The position numbers were made by a program, and so were the translations under genes. The notes under the pieces were generated by a model. That model saw only the letters and a list, made by a program, of their open reading frames with translations, searched no databases and was not told the DNA's origin. From an uncultured Bacteroidota bacterium (GTDB lineage Bacteria > Bacteroidota > Bacteroidia > NS11-12g > UBA9320), in assembly GCA_913054375.1 (NCBI GenBank), contig CAJXIQ010000003.1:1-43840 (forward strand): a stretch of 43,840 nucleotides of DNA, in the 5' to 3' direction. This document shows positions 1 through 10,540 of the stretch, piece after piece. Positions within the stretch are counted from its first letter, which is position 1. Every line of letters begins with the position of its first letter.

Positions 1-153
1 TGAATTATTTCTATATGATTCTTTTCTTGCTCCTACAAACTCAATTTCACTCCCAGGATACTTTGCTTTTATCTCATGGGCAATAGCAATTGCTGGGAAT
101 ATATGACCACCTGTGCCACCACCTGATATGAGTACGCGATACTTTCTAGGCAT
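1..153 (-). CDS. murG: UDP-N-acetylglucosamine--N-acetylmuramyl-(pentapeptide) transferase MurG, N-terminal 51 aa only (runs off window)
   Basis: Own translation of the minus strand from ATG at 153: [42 protein letters not shown]...; the [11 protein letters not shown] motif is typical of MurG; next to ftsW with an 8-nt overlap. Not in the ORF track because it is truncated. Confidence 0.9.
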   Translation of the reverse strand, partial: MPRKYRVLISGGGTGGHIFPAIAIAHEIKAKYPGSEIEFVGARKESYRNNS

Positions 154-1294
154 TTTCTCTTTCTGGATAAATGGTTCTACTGGCACTCAAGATTATACCC
201 AAGGCAATACTGACAAAAAGGATAGACGTACCACCTCTACTTACTATAGGCAGTGCCAATCCTGTAACAGGTAAAATATTGACCGCTACTCCCATATTGA
301 TAAGGGCTTGTACCACCAAACTAAAAGCAAGTCCAATGGCCAGAAGTGCCGCTAATGAATTTTCTGATTTTAGCACGATACGAAACGATCGATAAAGCAA
401 TAACATATACAAAACGATTAATGCTAATCCCCCAAAGATACTTCCATACTCTTCTATGATAATGGCATAAATAAAGTCAGCAAATGGGGAAGGTAAAAAA
501 TTCTTTTGGCGACTACGCCCCGGACCTGTGCCTGTAAAACCTCCACGAGCAACGGCAATTTTTGCATGTCTACTCTGGTATGTACCACCATCATCGCTAC
601 CATCTGTAAAAGCCTCTATCCTACTTTTCATGGTGGCAATACGACCAAACTCTACGTCTGTATTCATCACATAAGCAAAGGCACCGCCTAGAACTAAAAC
701 GCCTATTCCTACAAGCAAACCTACCTGTTTGAGGGGTATTCTACCTAAGAAAAGGACAAGCATACTGGTAAGGAACAATACCGCTGAAGTACTAAAATCC
801 TCTGGGAATATGAGTAGACAAATGCCTAGGATAATCCCAAGAATGGGCATTAACGTTTTTTTAAAATCGTGTACCTCTCCTTGTCTTTTGGCCATAAAAC
901 GAGCTACAAATGCCACCAAGGCAAGCTTGGCAAAGTCAGAAGTTTGTACCGTTAAACCTATACCGGGTAGCATAACCCAACGGCGAGCATCGTTTATTTC
1001 TACCCCAAACAATAAGGTATAGATAAGCAATGGAACGGCTAGTATGAGCATAATTTGAGCTATCCGAGAGAAATACTGAATATTGACCATATGCGTAAGC
1101 CACATTGTAAATAAACCAAAAATCAACAATGCAGAATGCTTGAAAAGGTAATACTCCGTATCACCGCCTCTATCTTGCCATGCCATTGCACCCGTGCTGC
1201 TATATACCGCCAAAACGCCATACACGGAGAGTGCAAATACGACGAACCAAATGTATGGATCGCCTTTCAGGTATTTCCCTAAAAACTCTTTCAC
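146..1294 (-). CDS. ftsW: Lipid II polymerase / cell division protein FtsW (SEDS family), GTG start
   Basis: 382 aa multi-TM protein with SEDS-like segments ([43 protein letters not shown]); dcw context. Confidence 0.95.
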   Translation of the reverse strand: MKEFLGKYLKGDPYIWFVVFALSVYGVLAVYSSTGAMAWQDRGGDTEYYLFKHSALLIFGLFTMWLTHMVNIQYFSRIAQIMLILAVPLLIYTLLFGVEINDARRWVMLPGIGLTVQTSDFAKLALVAFVARFMAKRQGEVHDFKKTLMPILGIILGICLLIFPEDFSTSAVLFLTSMLVLFLGRIPLKQVGLLVGIGVLVLGGAFAYVMNTDVEFGRIATMKSRIEAFTDGSDDGGTYQSRHAKIAVARGGFTGTGPGRSRQKNFLPSPFADFIYAIIIEEYGSIFGGLALIVLYMLLLYRSFRIVLKSENSLAALLAIGLAFSLVVQALINMGVAVNILPVTGLALPIVSRGGTSILFVSIALGIILSASRTIYPERENA

Positions 1295-1301
1295 CAGTCT
1301 A

Positions 1302-2645
1302 TTAAAGTGATCTTACAGCTCGTTTAAATTGATGGCCTCTGTCTTGGTAGTTATCAAACAAATCGAACGAAGCACACGCTGGAGATAGAAGAACCGTTTC
1401 TCCTTTTTCGCCAAGCCCGTAAGCAATGTCAACAGCTTCTTGTGCAGAGCCTGCATTTATCATCATATCTACATCCTTGCGAAATGCTTGGTGTAATTTC
1501 ATATTATTTTTCCCAAGGCACACGATCATTCTTACTTTCGCTTTTACCAGTGGGCTCAAAGCCTCGTAATCATTTCCTTTGTCTACCCCACCTGCAATCC
1601 AAATGATTGGGCTTTCTGCACTTTCTAGTGCGTACCATGTTGCATTTACATTGGTAGCCTTACTATCATTTATAAAACTGATTCCTTTTACTTTTCCAAC
1701 AAACTCAAGCCTATGCTCTACGTTTTTGAAATCCGAAAGGCTTTCTCTAATATTTTCTTTTCGAATGAGTAGAGAATTAGCGATGATAGAAGCCGCCATG
1801 GAATTATATGTGTTGTGTTTCCCGGCGATAGTTAATTGATTTACTGGCATATGAAATTCTGTTTTTGGTTTGTTTAGTTTTATGTTGATTTGATTATCTG
1901 CTACCCAAGCACCTTCCTCTATCGGTCCACCATCATAGGAGAACGGTATGAGTTGTGCTTTTGTAGTGTGATGCTTTAGTTGATTTACGACATCCGCGTC
2001 GTCAGCACAATAGATGAATTTCTGCTCTGCCGATTGATTGTTATTTATCCTAAACTTAGACTCAATGTATGCTTGATACGAATCGTACCTATCTAAGTGG
2101 TCTGGAGAAATATTGAGCAATACAGCGTAGTCTAGTGCTACGGTATGCATGCCATCTAGCTGAAAGCTACTGATCTCTAATACATAGAAGTCCTTATCAT
2201 TCAAGGCTACTTGCTTAGCGAAACTTATCCCTACATTGCCTGCCATGGCTACATCTAACCCCGCCTTTTCGAGCAAGTGATACGTGAGTAAAGTAGTCGT
2301 AGTTTTGCCATTGGTACCGGTAATCCCAATGAGCGTGGCAGTAGTATATGCAGCAGCAAATTCTATCTCTCCTATTACGGGTATTTTCTCTACTACTGCT
2401 CGAGTCACCATAGGAATGGTATCCGCTATCCCGGGGCTTTTTACTATTTTGACAGAAGAAAGAATCTTAGCCTCGTTGTGCCCTCCTTCTTCGTAGGCTA
2501 TTCCATATTCATCTAACTCAGCTTTAAACTGAGGCTTGATTGTACCGTAGTCGCTCACCCATACATCATACCCTTGTTTTTGGGCAAGTATGGCTGAACC
2601 TACACCGCTTTCACCAGCACCTAATATGGAAATCAGTTTGCTCAA
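1302..2645 (-). CDS. murD: UDP-N-acetylmuramoylalanine--D-glutamate ligase, TTG start
   Basis: GITGTNGKTTTT ATP-binding motif, ILGAGESGVGSA N-terminus, dcw context. Confidence 0.96.
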   Translation of the reverse strand: MSKLISILGAGESGVGSAILAQKQGYDVWVSDYGTIKPQFKAELDEYGIAYEEGGHNEAKILSSVKIVKSPGIADTIPMVTRAVVEKIPVIGEIEFAAAYTTATLIGITGTNGKTTTTLLTYHLLEKAGLDVAMAGNVGISFAKQVALNDKDFYVLEISSFQLDGMHTVALDYAVLLNISPDHLDRYDSYQAYIESKFRINNNQSAEQKFIYCADDADVVNQLKHHTTKAQLIPFSYDGGPIEEGAWVADNQINIKLNKPKTEFHMPVNQLTIAGKHNTYNSMAASIIANSLLIRKENIRESLSDFKNVEHRLEFVGKVKGISFINDSKATNVNATWYALESAESPIIWIAGGVDKGNDYEALSPLVKAKVRMIVCLGKNNMKLHQAFRKDVDMMINAGSAQEAVDIAYGLGEKGETVLLSPACASFDLFDNYQDRGHQFKRAVRSL

Positions 2646-2648
2646 TTC

Positions 2649-3899
2649 TTATCTTAGCTTGAATGTGATAATGGTAAAAATGGCTAGCATGATGCCAACA
2701 ATCCAGAAGCGTACAACTATTTTAGGCTCTGCATATCCTAGTTTTTGGTAATGATGATGAAGTGGAGACATTTTAAAGATCCTTCTACCTTCACCGTATT
2801 TCTTTTTGGTGTACTTGAAATAACTCACTTGCATCATCACACTCAGATTTTCTACTAAGAATATTCCACACAAAATAGGAAGCACAAGCTCCTTGCGTAT
2901 CATAAGAGCAAATACCGCTATAACACCTCCTAGTGCTAAACTGCCCGTATCGCCCATAAAAACCTGAGCAGGAAAGCTATTATACCACAAGAATCCAATA
3001 CATGCACCTGCTAGTGCAGCTGCATAAATCACCAATTCACCCTGATTTGGTATGAACATGATATTGAGGTAATCTGAAAATATGAGGTTACCACTGATAA
3101 AGGCGAGTACTGCCAGCGTAATACTAACAATAGCACTTGTACCCGCAGCTAATCCGTCTATCCCATCTGTAAGGTTGGCACCATTGGATACGGCAGTTAC
3201 CACCACTACTACCACGAGCATAAAAACAATCCAAGACCATTTTTTTGCCGCAGCGTCACTCATCCAAAATAAGAATTTTGAATAATCTATCTCATGTGCT
3301 TTGATAAATGGAAGCGTAGTTGTTGTACTTTTCACATCTTTAAAATACATCAACTGCCCATTGATATTTTTCACCTCAACTCCTTCTGGAGCTTCTTGTA
3401 CGGTAGCTACTTTATACTGCTCACGCACTACAACGTCGTCATTGAAATGAAGAACAAGAGCTACTATAACACCCAAGCCTACTTGACCTACCACCTTAAA
3501 TCTACCGGCTAGTCCTCCTTTGTCTTTCTTATAAATTTTTATATAATCATCTATAAATCCAATAACACCCAGCCATACGGTACTGAATATCATGAGTTGG
3601 ACATAGATATTATTTAGCTTTGCAAAAAGCAATGTAGGAATAAGGATAGCTGCTATAATGATAAGGCCACCCATGGTAGGTGTACCTCTTTTTGCTTCTT
3701 CACCACTAAGACCGAGAGTACGGATAGTCTCCGCAGCTTGCAAGTTTCTTAACTTTTCTATGAGCGTTTTTCCAAAAACCAAGGAAATAATAAGCGACAC
3801 AATTACCGCTAGCGAAGCTCTAAATGAGATATACTGAAACACACCTGCTCCAGGTAGGTTGTATGTGTCTTGTAGGTAGTCGAATAAGTGATATAACAT
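2649..3899 (-). CDS. mraY: Phospho-N-acetylmuramoyl-pentapeptide-transferase
   Basis: 416 aa multi-[35 protein letters not shown] motifs. Confidence 0.97.
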   Translation of the reverse strand: MLYHLFDYLQDTYNLPGAGVFQYISFRASLAVIVSLIISLVFGKTLIEKLRNLQAAETIRTLGLSGEEAKRGTPTMGGLIIIAAILIPTLLFAKLNNIYVQLMIFSTVWLGVIGFIDDYIKIYKKDKGGLAGRFKVVGQVGLGVIVALVLHFNDDVVVREQYKVATVQEAPEGVEVKNINGQLMYFKDVKSTTTTLPFIKAHEIDYSKFLFWMSDAAAKKWSWIVFMLVVVVVVTAVSNGANLTDGIDGLAAGTSAIVSITLAVLAFISGNLIFSDYLNIMFIPNQGELVIYAAALAGACIGFLWYNSFPAQVFMGDTGSLALGGVIAVFALMIRKELVLPILCGIFLVENLSVMMQVSYFKYTKKKYGEGRRIFKMSPLHHHYQKLGYAEPKIVVRFWIVGIMLAIFTIITFKLR

Positions 3900-5356
3900 T
3901 ACTCTTTTATTAGTTTTAAGTTCTTGATTATGATTTCTTTATCATCAAATGGTTGACGTACTCCATTGATTTCTTGGTAGGTCTCGTGACCCTTGCCTGC
4001 TACTAGTATTACATCTCCATAGCTACTCAGACTTATGGCCGTTTTTATGGCTTCTTCTCTGTTGCTTATTTGCAATACCTTCTTGAAATGTTTGGGTTCT
4101 ACTCCGACCATCATTTCTTTGATGATCTCATTTGGATCCTCGTTACGTGGATTATCGCTAGTTAAAATTACACGCGTACTAGCCTCACAGGCTATACGAG
4201 CCATCACCGGACGTTTCTCTTTGTCTCTATTCCCACCGCAGCCTACTACAGTGATAAATTGCTCATTTGTAGTACGTATTGCATTTACAGTATCTACTAC
4301 ATTTTGCAGTGCATCTGGTGTATGGGCATAGTCTACTATAGCTGTAATCCCTGCTTCTTTTATATTCTGAAAACGCCCATCTACACTATTGATAGCACTG
4401 AGTGCTGTTACTATATCTAAATGCTCTTTACCAAGCAAAAATGCCGCACCATAAACGGACAGTACATTGTATGCATTGAACTTACCTACTAGCCTGAGCC
4501 AAACTTCACTAGTGCGTATATTCAAGAGCATACCATCGAAGTCGCTTTCTATCACTTTCGTTTTGAAATCGCTTATCGACTTTAGACTGTAGGTATACAC
4601 ACTCGCCTTGGTGTTCTGCACCATTACTTTTCCATTCTTATCGTCCTTATTTACCAATGCAAAAGCATCTGCTCCCAAGCCATCAAAAAGGCGTTTTTTG
4701 GTATATAGATATTCTTTGAAGTCTGTATGATAATCGAGATGATCGTGCGTAATATTGGAGAATATTGCTCCATTAAATTCGAGTCCTACAGTTCTTTTTT
4801 GGTGCAACGCATGAGAACTCACTTCCATAAAAGCATACTCACATCCTGCATCTACCATCTCCGCTAGTAGCTCATTGATACGAACACTGTTTGGCGTGGT
4901 ATGCGTACTAATGGTATCTACACCATTGATACTATATTTTATGGTAGAAAGCAGACCGCACTTGTGACCCATATTCATAAAACACTGGTATAGCATAGTA
5001 GCTATCGATGTTTTACCATTGGTACCTGTAACACCCACAAGCTGAATATTGCTACTTGGATTCTCATAGTACTCTGAAGCCAATTTACCTAAAGCCTCTG
5101 CAGCATCTGACACCACTACATATGTAGCATTACCTCGTTCTGCTGGCAATTCCTCACACAGTATTACACTTGCACCTTGCTCTAAAGCCTTGCTAATATA
5201 CAAGTGTCCATCTGTAGAAGCACCGCGAGTAGCTGCAAACAAAAAACCTTGTTTCACCTCACGAGAATCCAATGTAAGTCCATGTAAATCTCGTTCTTGG
5301 TCACCAACTATCGAAGTCGGTTTTATTGCAGATAATATGTCTATTAGTACTCTCAA
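3899..5356 (-). CDS. murE: UDP-N-acetylmuramoyl-L-alanyl-D-glutamate--diaminopimelate-type ligase, TTG start overlapping ftsI stop
   Basis: [37 protein letters not shown] motifs (DNPR suggests meso-DAP ligase). Confidence 0.96.
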   Translation of the reverse strand: MRVLIDILSAIKPTSIVGDQERDLHGLTLDSREVKQGFLFAATRGASTDGHLYISKALEQGASVILCEELPAERGNATYVVVSDAAEALGKLASEYYENPSSNIQLVGVTGTNGKTSIATMLYQCFMNMGHKCGLLSTIKYSINGVDTISTHTTPNSVRINELLAEMVDAGCEYAFMEVSSHALHQKRTVGLEFNGAIFSNITHDHLDYHTDFKEYLYTKKRLFDGLGADAFALVNKDDKNGKVMVQNTKASVYTYSLKSISDFKTKVIESDFDGMLLNIRTSEVWLRLVGKFNAYNVLSVYGAAFLLGKEHLDIVTALSAINSVDGRFQNIKEAGITAIVDYAHTPDALQNVVDTVNAIRTTNEQFITVVGCGGNRDKEKRPVMARIACEASTRVILTSDNPRNEDPNEIIKEMMVGVEPKHFKKVLQISNREEAIKTAISLSSYGDVILVAGKGHETYQEINGVRQPFDDKEIIIKNLKLIKE

Positions 5357-7422
5357 TTCAACCGGATATAAACTGTTCTATTTGCTTGGACACGTGTACC
5401 TGGTTCTGGACTCTGCTCCATCACTCTACCGTGACCATGAATTATTGATCGAAAGCCGTTTAACTCTAAGAGATACATCGCATCTTTAGCGCCCATACCT
5501 TTCAGGTTTGGAACCTTACCGTCTCGCACAACCACACCACTTGCTGACCCAGAAACCGCATTAATACTTACGATATCTGTATTTACCTCGTTTTTTAGTT
5601 TTACGTTTAGCACATTATTTAGCTGCTTGAAATCTGAATAATAACCGCGGGTGTACAACGGTGACTCTGTGCCTTTGTAGTCAATTTCTTGCTTGACACT
5701 AATGGTAAATATCTTATTAGCGATTTCACTAAATACTGGTGCAGCTACAGATGAGGCATAAAACTTACCGTTACTAGGCTCGGTTACACGCACGTAAATA
5801 CTATACACTGGCTTATCCGCAGGGAAATGACCCACAAAACTGGCATTGTACTTTTTTGATTTCTGGTAAGCACCTTTGGTGGCTATCTGTGCCGTACCTG
5901 TTTTTCCGCCCATAGAAACCACATTACTTCGCACTCCACGAGCAGATCCCTCGGTAAATACAGCAGCAGTTATTTCTTTGATCTTGTCTGATGTTTTCTT
6001 ACTGCAAACGCGAATTCTATTTACTTTTTTGTTATTGTCCTTGATAACCAAACCAGCATCTGTGACCTGATTTACAATCCGTGGCTTAATCATAATGCCG
6101 TCATTAATAATGCCGTTATATGCCGTAAGTAATTGCAAAGGAGTGTGTTGATTCTCATAACCTATGGCCAACCAAGGAAGCGTAAGCTGAGACCAACTAC
6201 TACTTTGCGGATGATTGAGAAACGGTTTTTCTTCTCCCAGTATCTCAATGCCTGTGGTTTTATCTAAATCTAGCTTTCTTAAGTGTGCTATATATTTACT
6301 CGGGTTCTTGGCATAATTGTCAAAAATTATAGAAGAAAATGCTACGTTACTGGAACGGGCAAACGCTTGCTTAAAACTCATTTTAGCAAAGCGACCTTTG
6401 TCTGAATCTCGCATTGGCTTACCGAAATAATCACGTTCACCATTCATTATGTCTATTGTATCATTTACATCAATAAGTCCATCTTCAAATGCTGCCATAG
6501 CGGAGTATACTTTCCATACCGAACCTGGCTCATAACTGCCCCCTACTGCATAATTATACAACTCACCATATGTTCCATCTTCTCTTCTTTTTAGGTTAGA
6601 AATAGCTTTTATTTTACCCGTAGTCACTTCCATTACTACCACACAACCGTGCTTAGCTGCATGCTGTACAAGTGCTTTCTTGAGCGAACGTTGCGCAATT
6701 TCTTGAAAATCTATATTGATAGATGTATGAACATCACGCCCGTTTTGAGGCTCTATTAAATTTGCATCATTGAGTGGACGATAGCCGCCAGAGATACGCT
6801 GCACTAAGCGCTTACCTTTGGTTCCCCCTAAATCTTCATCGTACGCTCTCTCAAGACCTACACCGGGATTATCAACTGTACTATATCCTATAGTCCTGTA
6901 TGCTAATTGGCCCGCTGGCTTCACACGTTTAGTATTTAACTCAAATAATACTCCGCCTTTGTATCTTCCTTTTCTGAAAATAGCAAAGTCACGGATTGCT
7001 TTCTGTTGGTGATAATTCACCTTACGACGAATTAATTTATATCTATTCTGGTCTGCCCTGGCTTTTTTGAGCATTGCCAAGAAGTATGATGCAGAGTGAT
7101 TGGGAAACAATTCTGACAATTGGAAAGCCAGCTCATTCACATACATCTTGAAGGTATCTGCATTTACAACGGTTGCATCCCATCGTATATCGTAAATGGG
7201 CATAGAAGTAGAAAGTAAGCTCCCATCATCCGAATAAATATTTCCTCTGGCTGGGCTAATATCAATACGACGAATAGTCGTGCTGTCTGACAAGCTCAAC
7301 CACTTATCACCCTCGACTATTTGCACTCTAAACATCTGAAAAGTAACATACAATGCAAAAAGAGCTACGACGCTCATGCCGAAGACCACACGCCACATTA
7401 TGCTTTGCCTTACATTAGTCAT
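5353..7422 (-). CDS. ftsI: Penicillin-binding protein / FtsI transpeptidase with C-terminal PASTA domain
   Basis: Transpeptidase motifs SVWK (YEPGSVWKVYSAM), SSN, KTGTAQ; C-terminal PASTA-like VPNLKGMGAKDAMYLLELNGF...EQSPEPGTRV. Confidence 0.94.
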   Translation of the reverse strand: MTNVRQSIMWRVVFGMSVVALFALYVTFQMFRVQIVEGDKWLSLSDSTTIRRIDISPARGNIYSDDGSLLSTSMPIYDIRWDATVVNADTFKMYVNELAFQLSELFPNHSASYFLAMLKKARADQNRYKLIRRKVNYHQQKAIRDFAIFRKGRYKGGVLFELNTKRVKPAGQLAYRTIGYSTVDNPGVGLERAYDEDLGGTKGKRLVQRISGGYRPLNDANLIEPQNGRDVHTSINIDFQEIAQRSLKKALVQHAAKHGCVVVMEVTTGKIKAISNLKRREDGTYGELYNYAVGGSYEPGSVWKVYSAMAAFEDGLIDVNDTIDIMNGERDYFGKPMRDSDKGRFAKMSFKQAFARSSNVAFSSIIFDNYAKNPSKYIAHLRKLDLDKTTGIEILGEEKPFLNHPQSSSWSQLTLPWLAIGYENQHTPLQLLTAYNGIINDGIMIKPRIVNQVTDAGLVIKDNNKKVNRIRVCSKKTSDKIKEITAAVFTEGSARGVRSNVVSMGGKTGTAQIATKGAYQKSKKYNASFVGHFPADKPVYSIYVRVTEPSNGKFYASSVAAPVFSEIANKIFTISVKQEIDYKGTESPLYTRGYYSDFKQLNNVLNVKLKNEVNTDIVSINAVSGSASGVVVRDGKVPNLKGMGAKDAMYLLELNGFRSIIHGHGRVMEQSPEPGTRVQANRTVYIRLN

Positions 7423-7723
7423 TTTTTTGCTTTTTTATGACTGTTACTGCTCTATTGGGTTCTTTCACCCCACGCTCAGTTAGTCGTTCTTCCAGATTTG
7501 CTCTTGAGCGATTTTTCATTAATTCGGATTTGAGTGTGATATTCTCCGCTCTTTTTTCCACTAGGTTTTTTTTAGTAGACTCTATATCGCGTACTATGTT
7601 ATCTGTACGATGTGTGAGGTAGATATACAGTAGAGCCACCCCAAATAAGAAGATAAGGTAGTTGATCCATTCGGTGGTGAGCTTAAGTTCTGGCGTCAAA
7701 ATGGATTTCTTTTGTTTTGCCAT
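7415..7723 (-). CDS. FtsL-like bitopic division protein
   Basis: 102 aa, one TM then coiled coil, located between rsmH and ftsI as expected for FtsL. Confidence 0.75.
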   Translation of the reverse strand: MAKQKKSILTPELKLTTEWINYLIFLFGVALLYIYLTHRTDNIVRDIESTKKNLVEKRAENITLKSELMKNRSRANLEERLTERGVKEPNRAVTVIKKQKND

Positions 7724-8628
7724 CAGATACGTTCTGCTACTCTGAGTTTTGCACTGCGTGCTCTGGAATTTATCTCTATCTCTTGGCTGCTCGCCATGAC
7801 AGGCTTGCGACTTATCGCCTTATACACCTGCGGTAAGTTTCCAAACGGATCTGGATTCTTGTCTCCAGCTACATTGCCCGTTTGCACAAGGTTCTTTACT
7901 ATTCTATCTTCTAACGAGTGGTAAGACATAACTACTAGCCTCCCACTGGGCTTAAGCAAATCTGTAGCCTGCTCAAGCATTAGCTCTAGTGTGCTCATCT
8001 CTGCATTCACCTCGATACGCACTGCCTGGTACACCTTAGCTAGCGTCTTATTTCTTGTCTTATCATTGAGAAATCGCTCCAATGCTATTTCGAGGTCTTC
8101 TGTAGTTTCTATGGGTTTTGCCGCACGATAATTGAGCACAGCATTTGCCATAGGCGACGCCTTATCCAACTCTCCATAACTACGAAACACCTTTGCCAAT
8201 CTTGGCTGATCATACGTATTGAGTACATTCTTAGCGGAAATTTCTGCTTCCGTATTCATACGCATATCCAGATCGGCCTCTCCAAATCGAAAAGAAAAGC
8301 CTCTACCCTTTGCATCTAAGTGATGCGAACTCACACCCAAATCTGCTAAAAGACCGTCTATTTTGCTCACTCCATAGTAGGAGCAGAAGTTTTCTAAATA
8401 CCTAAAATTTCCTTGACAGAAGTACAATCGTGGATCATCTATTCTATTTTCAACAGCATCTTCGTCTTGGTCAAAAACCAATAACTTACCCCTCTCACCA
8501 AGTACGTTTAATATAGCTCGCGAATGGCCACCACCGCCGTAGGTAACATCTACATACACGCCGTTCGGTTCTATTCGCAATCCATCGAGACACTCTTGCA
8601 GCATTACAGGTACGTGATACTTACTCAT
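7723..8628 (-). CDS. rsmH: 16S rRNA (cytosine(1402)-N(4))-methyltransferase RsmH (MraW); start set to ATG at 8628 rather than the ORF-track 8649
   Basis: MSKYHVPVMLQECLDGL, DVTYGGGGHSRAIL, GLLADLGVSSHHLD motifs; strong SD immediately upstream of this ATG. Confidence 0.96.
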   Translation of the reverse strand: MSKYHVPVMLQECLDGLRIEPNGVYVDVTYGGGGHSRAILNVLGERGKLLVFDQDEDAVENRIDDPRLYFCQGNFRYLENFCSYYGVSKIDGLLADLGVSSHHLDAKGRGFSFRFGEADLDMRMNTEAEISAKNVLNTYDQPRLAKVFRSYGELDKASPMANAVLNYRAAKPIETTEDLEIALERFLNDKTRNKTLAKVYQAVRIEVNAEMSTLELMLEQATDLLKPSGRLVVMSYHSLEDRIVKNLVQTGNVAGDKNPDPFGNLPQVYKAISRKPVMASSQEIEINSRARSAKLRVAERI

Positions 8629-9094
8629 TATCACCTCCCTTAGTTGCATTGCCCATTACATCTTCAGCCAAATTAGCAAAGTCGTCTGCATCTACATCCA
8701 TCATGTCTTCATATAGATGTTTACTCCAGATTTCTATTCGATTGCCATACGCATAAAAAATGGCCTCATTCTTAATCTCAGCATACTCACACAATTTTTT
8801 GGGCACTAGCATACGAGAGGAGTTGTCTAATTGTATCTCAGTCGCACCATTACTAAACTGACGAATGAACATACGGTGCTGCTTATTGAAATGATTGAGA
8901 GATTGCAATCCATTCAACTCATCATCCCAGTCTTTTCGGGTATAAAGCGTGAGACACTTTTCAAAGCCACGATTCACCACTAACTTACCTACAGCATCTT
9001 TCGGAAGCTGCTTTTTGAGACCAGCAGGCAAAACCACACGACCCTTGTCGTCTAGTTTGACCTCAAATTCTCCTATGTAAAGTGGTTTAGACAC
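8621..9094 (-). CDS. mraZ: Transcriptional regulator MraZ
   Basis: 157 aa; duplicated SpoVT/AbrB-like DDKGRVVLPAGLKK and NSSRMLVPKKLCEYA; first gene of dcw cluster. Confidence 0.95.
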   Translation of the reverse strand: MSKPLYIGEFEVKLDDKGRVVLPAGLKKQLPKDAVGKLVVNRGFEKCLTLYTRKDWDDELNGLQSLNHFNKQHRMFIRQFSNGATEIQLDNSSRMLVPKKLCEYAEIKNEAIFYAYGNRIEIWSKHLYEDMMDVDADDFANLAEDVMGNATKGGDNE

Positions 9095-9116
9095 GGTTTA
9101 TCTTTTTTGTTGATGT

Positions 9117-9124
9117 CAAAAGTA
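9117..9124 (-). promoter_or_regulatory. Bacteroidetes -7 motif TACTTTTG for mraZ/dcw
   Basis: Minus-strand TACTTTTG ending 22 nt before mraZ ATG; matches TAnnTTTG. Confidence 0.7.
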
Positions 9125-9134
9125 AAACGAAATC

Positions 9135-9159
9135 TCCCACTTTACCCCACTATCTCCCA
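9135..9159 (-). promoter_or_regulatory. MraZ operator: three TGGGN boxes with exact 10-bp period
   Basis: Minus strand reads TGGGA-gatag-TGGGG-taaag-TGGGA (boxes at 9155-9159, 9145-9149, 9135-9139), just upstream of the mraZ -7 motif. Confidence 0.88.
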
Positions 9160-9412
9160 CTTTTTCACATAAGTATTCCACAAACAATGTTATTTACTTG
9201 ATTACTAACGTTTTAATAGGTGGCATAAATTCCCGTAAATTTTCAGTATTAGCGTTTATGGACGGATAAAAAGCGCCTTTTTGGGGTATAAAGGGAGAAT
9301 GTGGGACACGATAGGACCACAGAAAACGCCCAGACGCGTATGCCTACAAAAAGAAGATTACCATACCACACATCGTTCAAAAACAGCGTACCTACATCAT
9401 TGCCACTTCGCT

Positions 9413-9420
9413 TACCTTTG
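9413..9420 (+). promoter_or_regulatory. -7 motif TACCTTTG for rlmF
   Basis: TAnnTTTG, 9 nt before ATG at 9430. Confidence 0.6.
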
Positions 9421-9429
9421 TAGCTGTAT

Positions 9430-10413
9430 ATGTCTCAAAAACAACAGCCAAAACCAAGCACTACCGGAGTAAAAAGTAAACTGCACCCAAGAAATAGAAA
9501 TAAGAGCAGGTATAACTTTAAGCAGCTGATTGAAGAAAACCCTGCTCTAAAAAAATACGTAGCGGTTAACAAGTACGGTTCAGAAACAATAGATTTCTTT
9601 AATGCTGATGCAGTAAAGCTTCTCAATCAAGCATTACTAAAAAAAGACTATGGCATAGATCATTGGGATATTCCTCAAGATTTCTTGTGCCCTCCTATAC
9701 CGGGCAGAGCCGATTATATACACCATATTGCAGACTTACTAGGCAACGACGACAATGAAAATATACCTCGTGGACCACGTGTAAAAGTCCTAGACATAGG
9801 TACGGGAGCAAATTGCATCTATCCCATAATAGGCTGCATAGAATACGATTGGAATTTTGTAGCTGCGGATATCAATCCTAAAAGTATACAAATCGCTACC
9901 GCTATCACTAAAGCAAACAAACTAGCAATAGAAGTACGTTTGCAACGCAATCCTTCTAACATTTTCAAAGGAGTCATTAAAGCAGACGAGCACTTTGATA
10001 TAACGACATGTAACCCTCCGTTTCACGCGAGTGCTGAGGATGCTATACATGCCAATATGCGTAAGGTAAAAAATCTGTCCAAAGGAAAAGCAACTGACAG
10101 TAAAGGTAATAAACCTATTACAGCAGTAAGTTTTGGTGGCCAGCATACTGAACTTTGGTGTGTTGGTGGCGAGATTCGATTTGTCCGCGATATGATAAAA
10201 GAGAGTGCTCTTTTTAAGAAAAACGTATTATGGTTTAGTACTTTGGTGAGTAAGGAGGGCAATCTAAAAGATATATACGAATCGCTTCGAAATGTAAATG
10301 CTCAACAAGTAAAAACCATAGATATGGGACAAGGCAATAAGAGTAGTCGCGTAGTAGCTTGGTCTTACCACACAGCCAATGAGCGTAAAAATTGGAGACG
10401 TGGGAACGGATAA
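9430..10413 (+). CDS. rlmF: 23S rRNA (adenine(1618)-N(6))-methyltransferase RlmF
   Basis: 327 aa; KLHPRNRNKSRYNF, VLDIGTGANCIYPIIG, TCNPPFHASAEDA motifs. Confidence 0.95.
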   Translation: MSQKQQPKPSTTGVKSKLHPRNRNKSRYNFKQLIEENPALKKYVAVNKYGSETIDFFNADAVKLLNQALLKKDYGIDHWDIPQDFLCPPIPGRADYIHHIADLLGNDDNENIPRGPRVKVLDIGTGANCIYPIIGCIEYDWNFVAADINPKSIQIATAITKANKLAIEVRLQRNPSNIFKGVIKADEHFDITTCNPPFHASAEDAIHANMRKVKNLSKGKATDSKGNKPITAVSFGGQHTELWCVGGEIRFVRDMIKESALFKKNVLWFSTLVSKEGNLKDIYESLRNVNAQQVKTIDMGQGNKSSRVVAWSYHTANERKNWRRGNG

Positions 10414-10440
10414 ATACACCTAATCCCTCCCAAATAAAAA

Positions 10441-10468
10441 AGGCAAACCGAGAGGTTTGCCTTTTTTT
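10441..10468 (+). terminator. Intrinsic (probably bidirectional) terminator between rlmF and the PNGase F-like gene
   Basis: AGGCAAACC-GAGA-GGTTTGCCT followed by T-run and preceded by A-run. Confidence 0.92.
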
Positions 10469-10540
10469 GTTTCTTAGCGTATTTTCTTTGTCCTTCAATG
10501 CGTGCCGCTACCGCGAAACTCTCAGGTATTCAAACGAATA

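Noticed and set aside
2649-5356. Missing murF between murE and mraY as a novel deletion
   Set aside because: murF is commonly outside the dcw cluster in Bacteroidetes; ordinary for the group.
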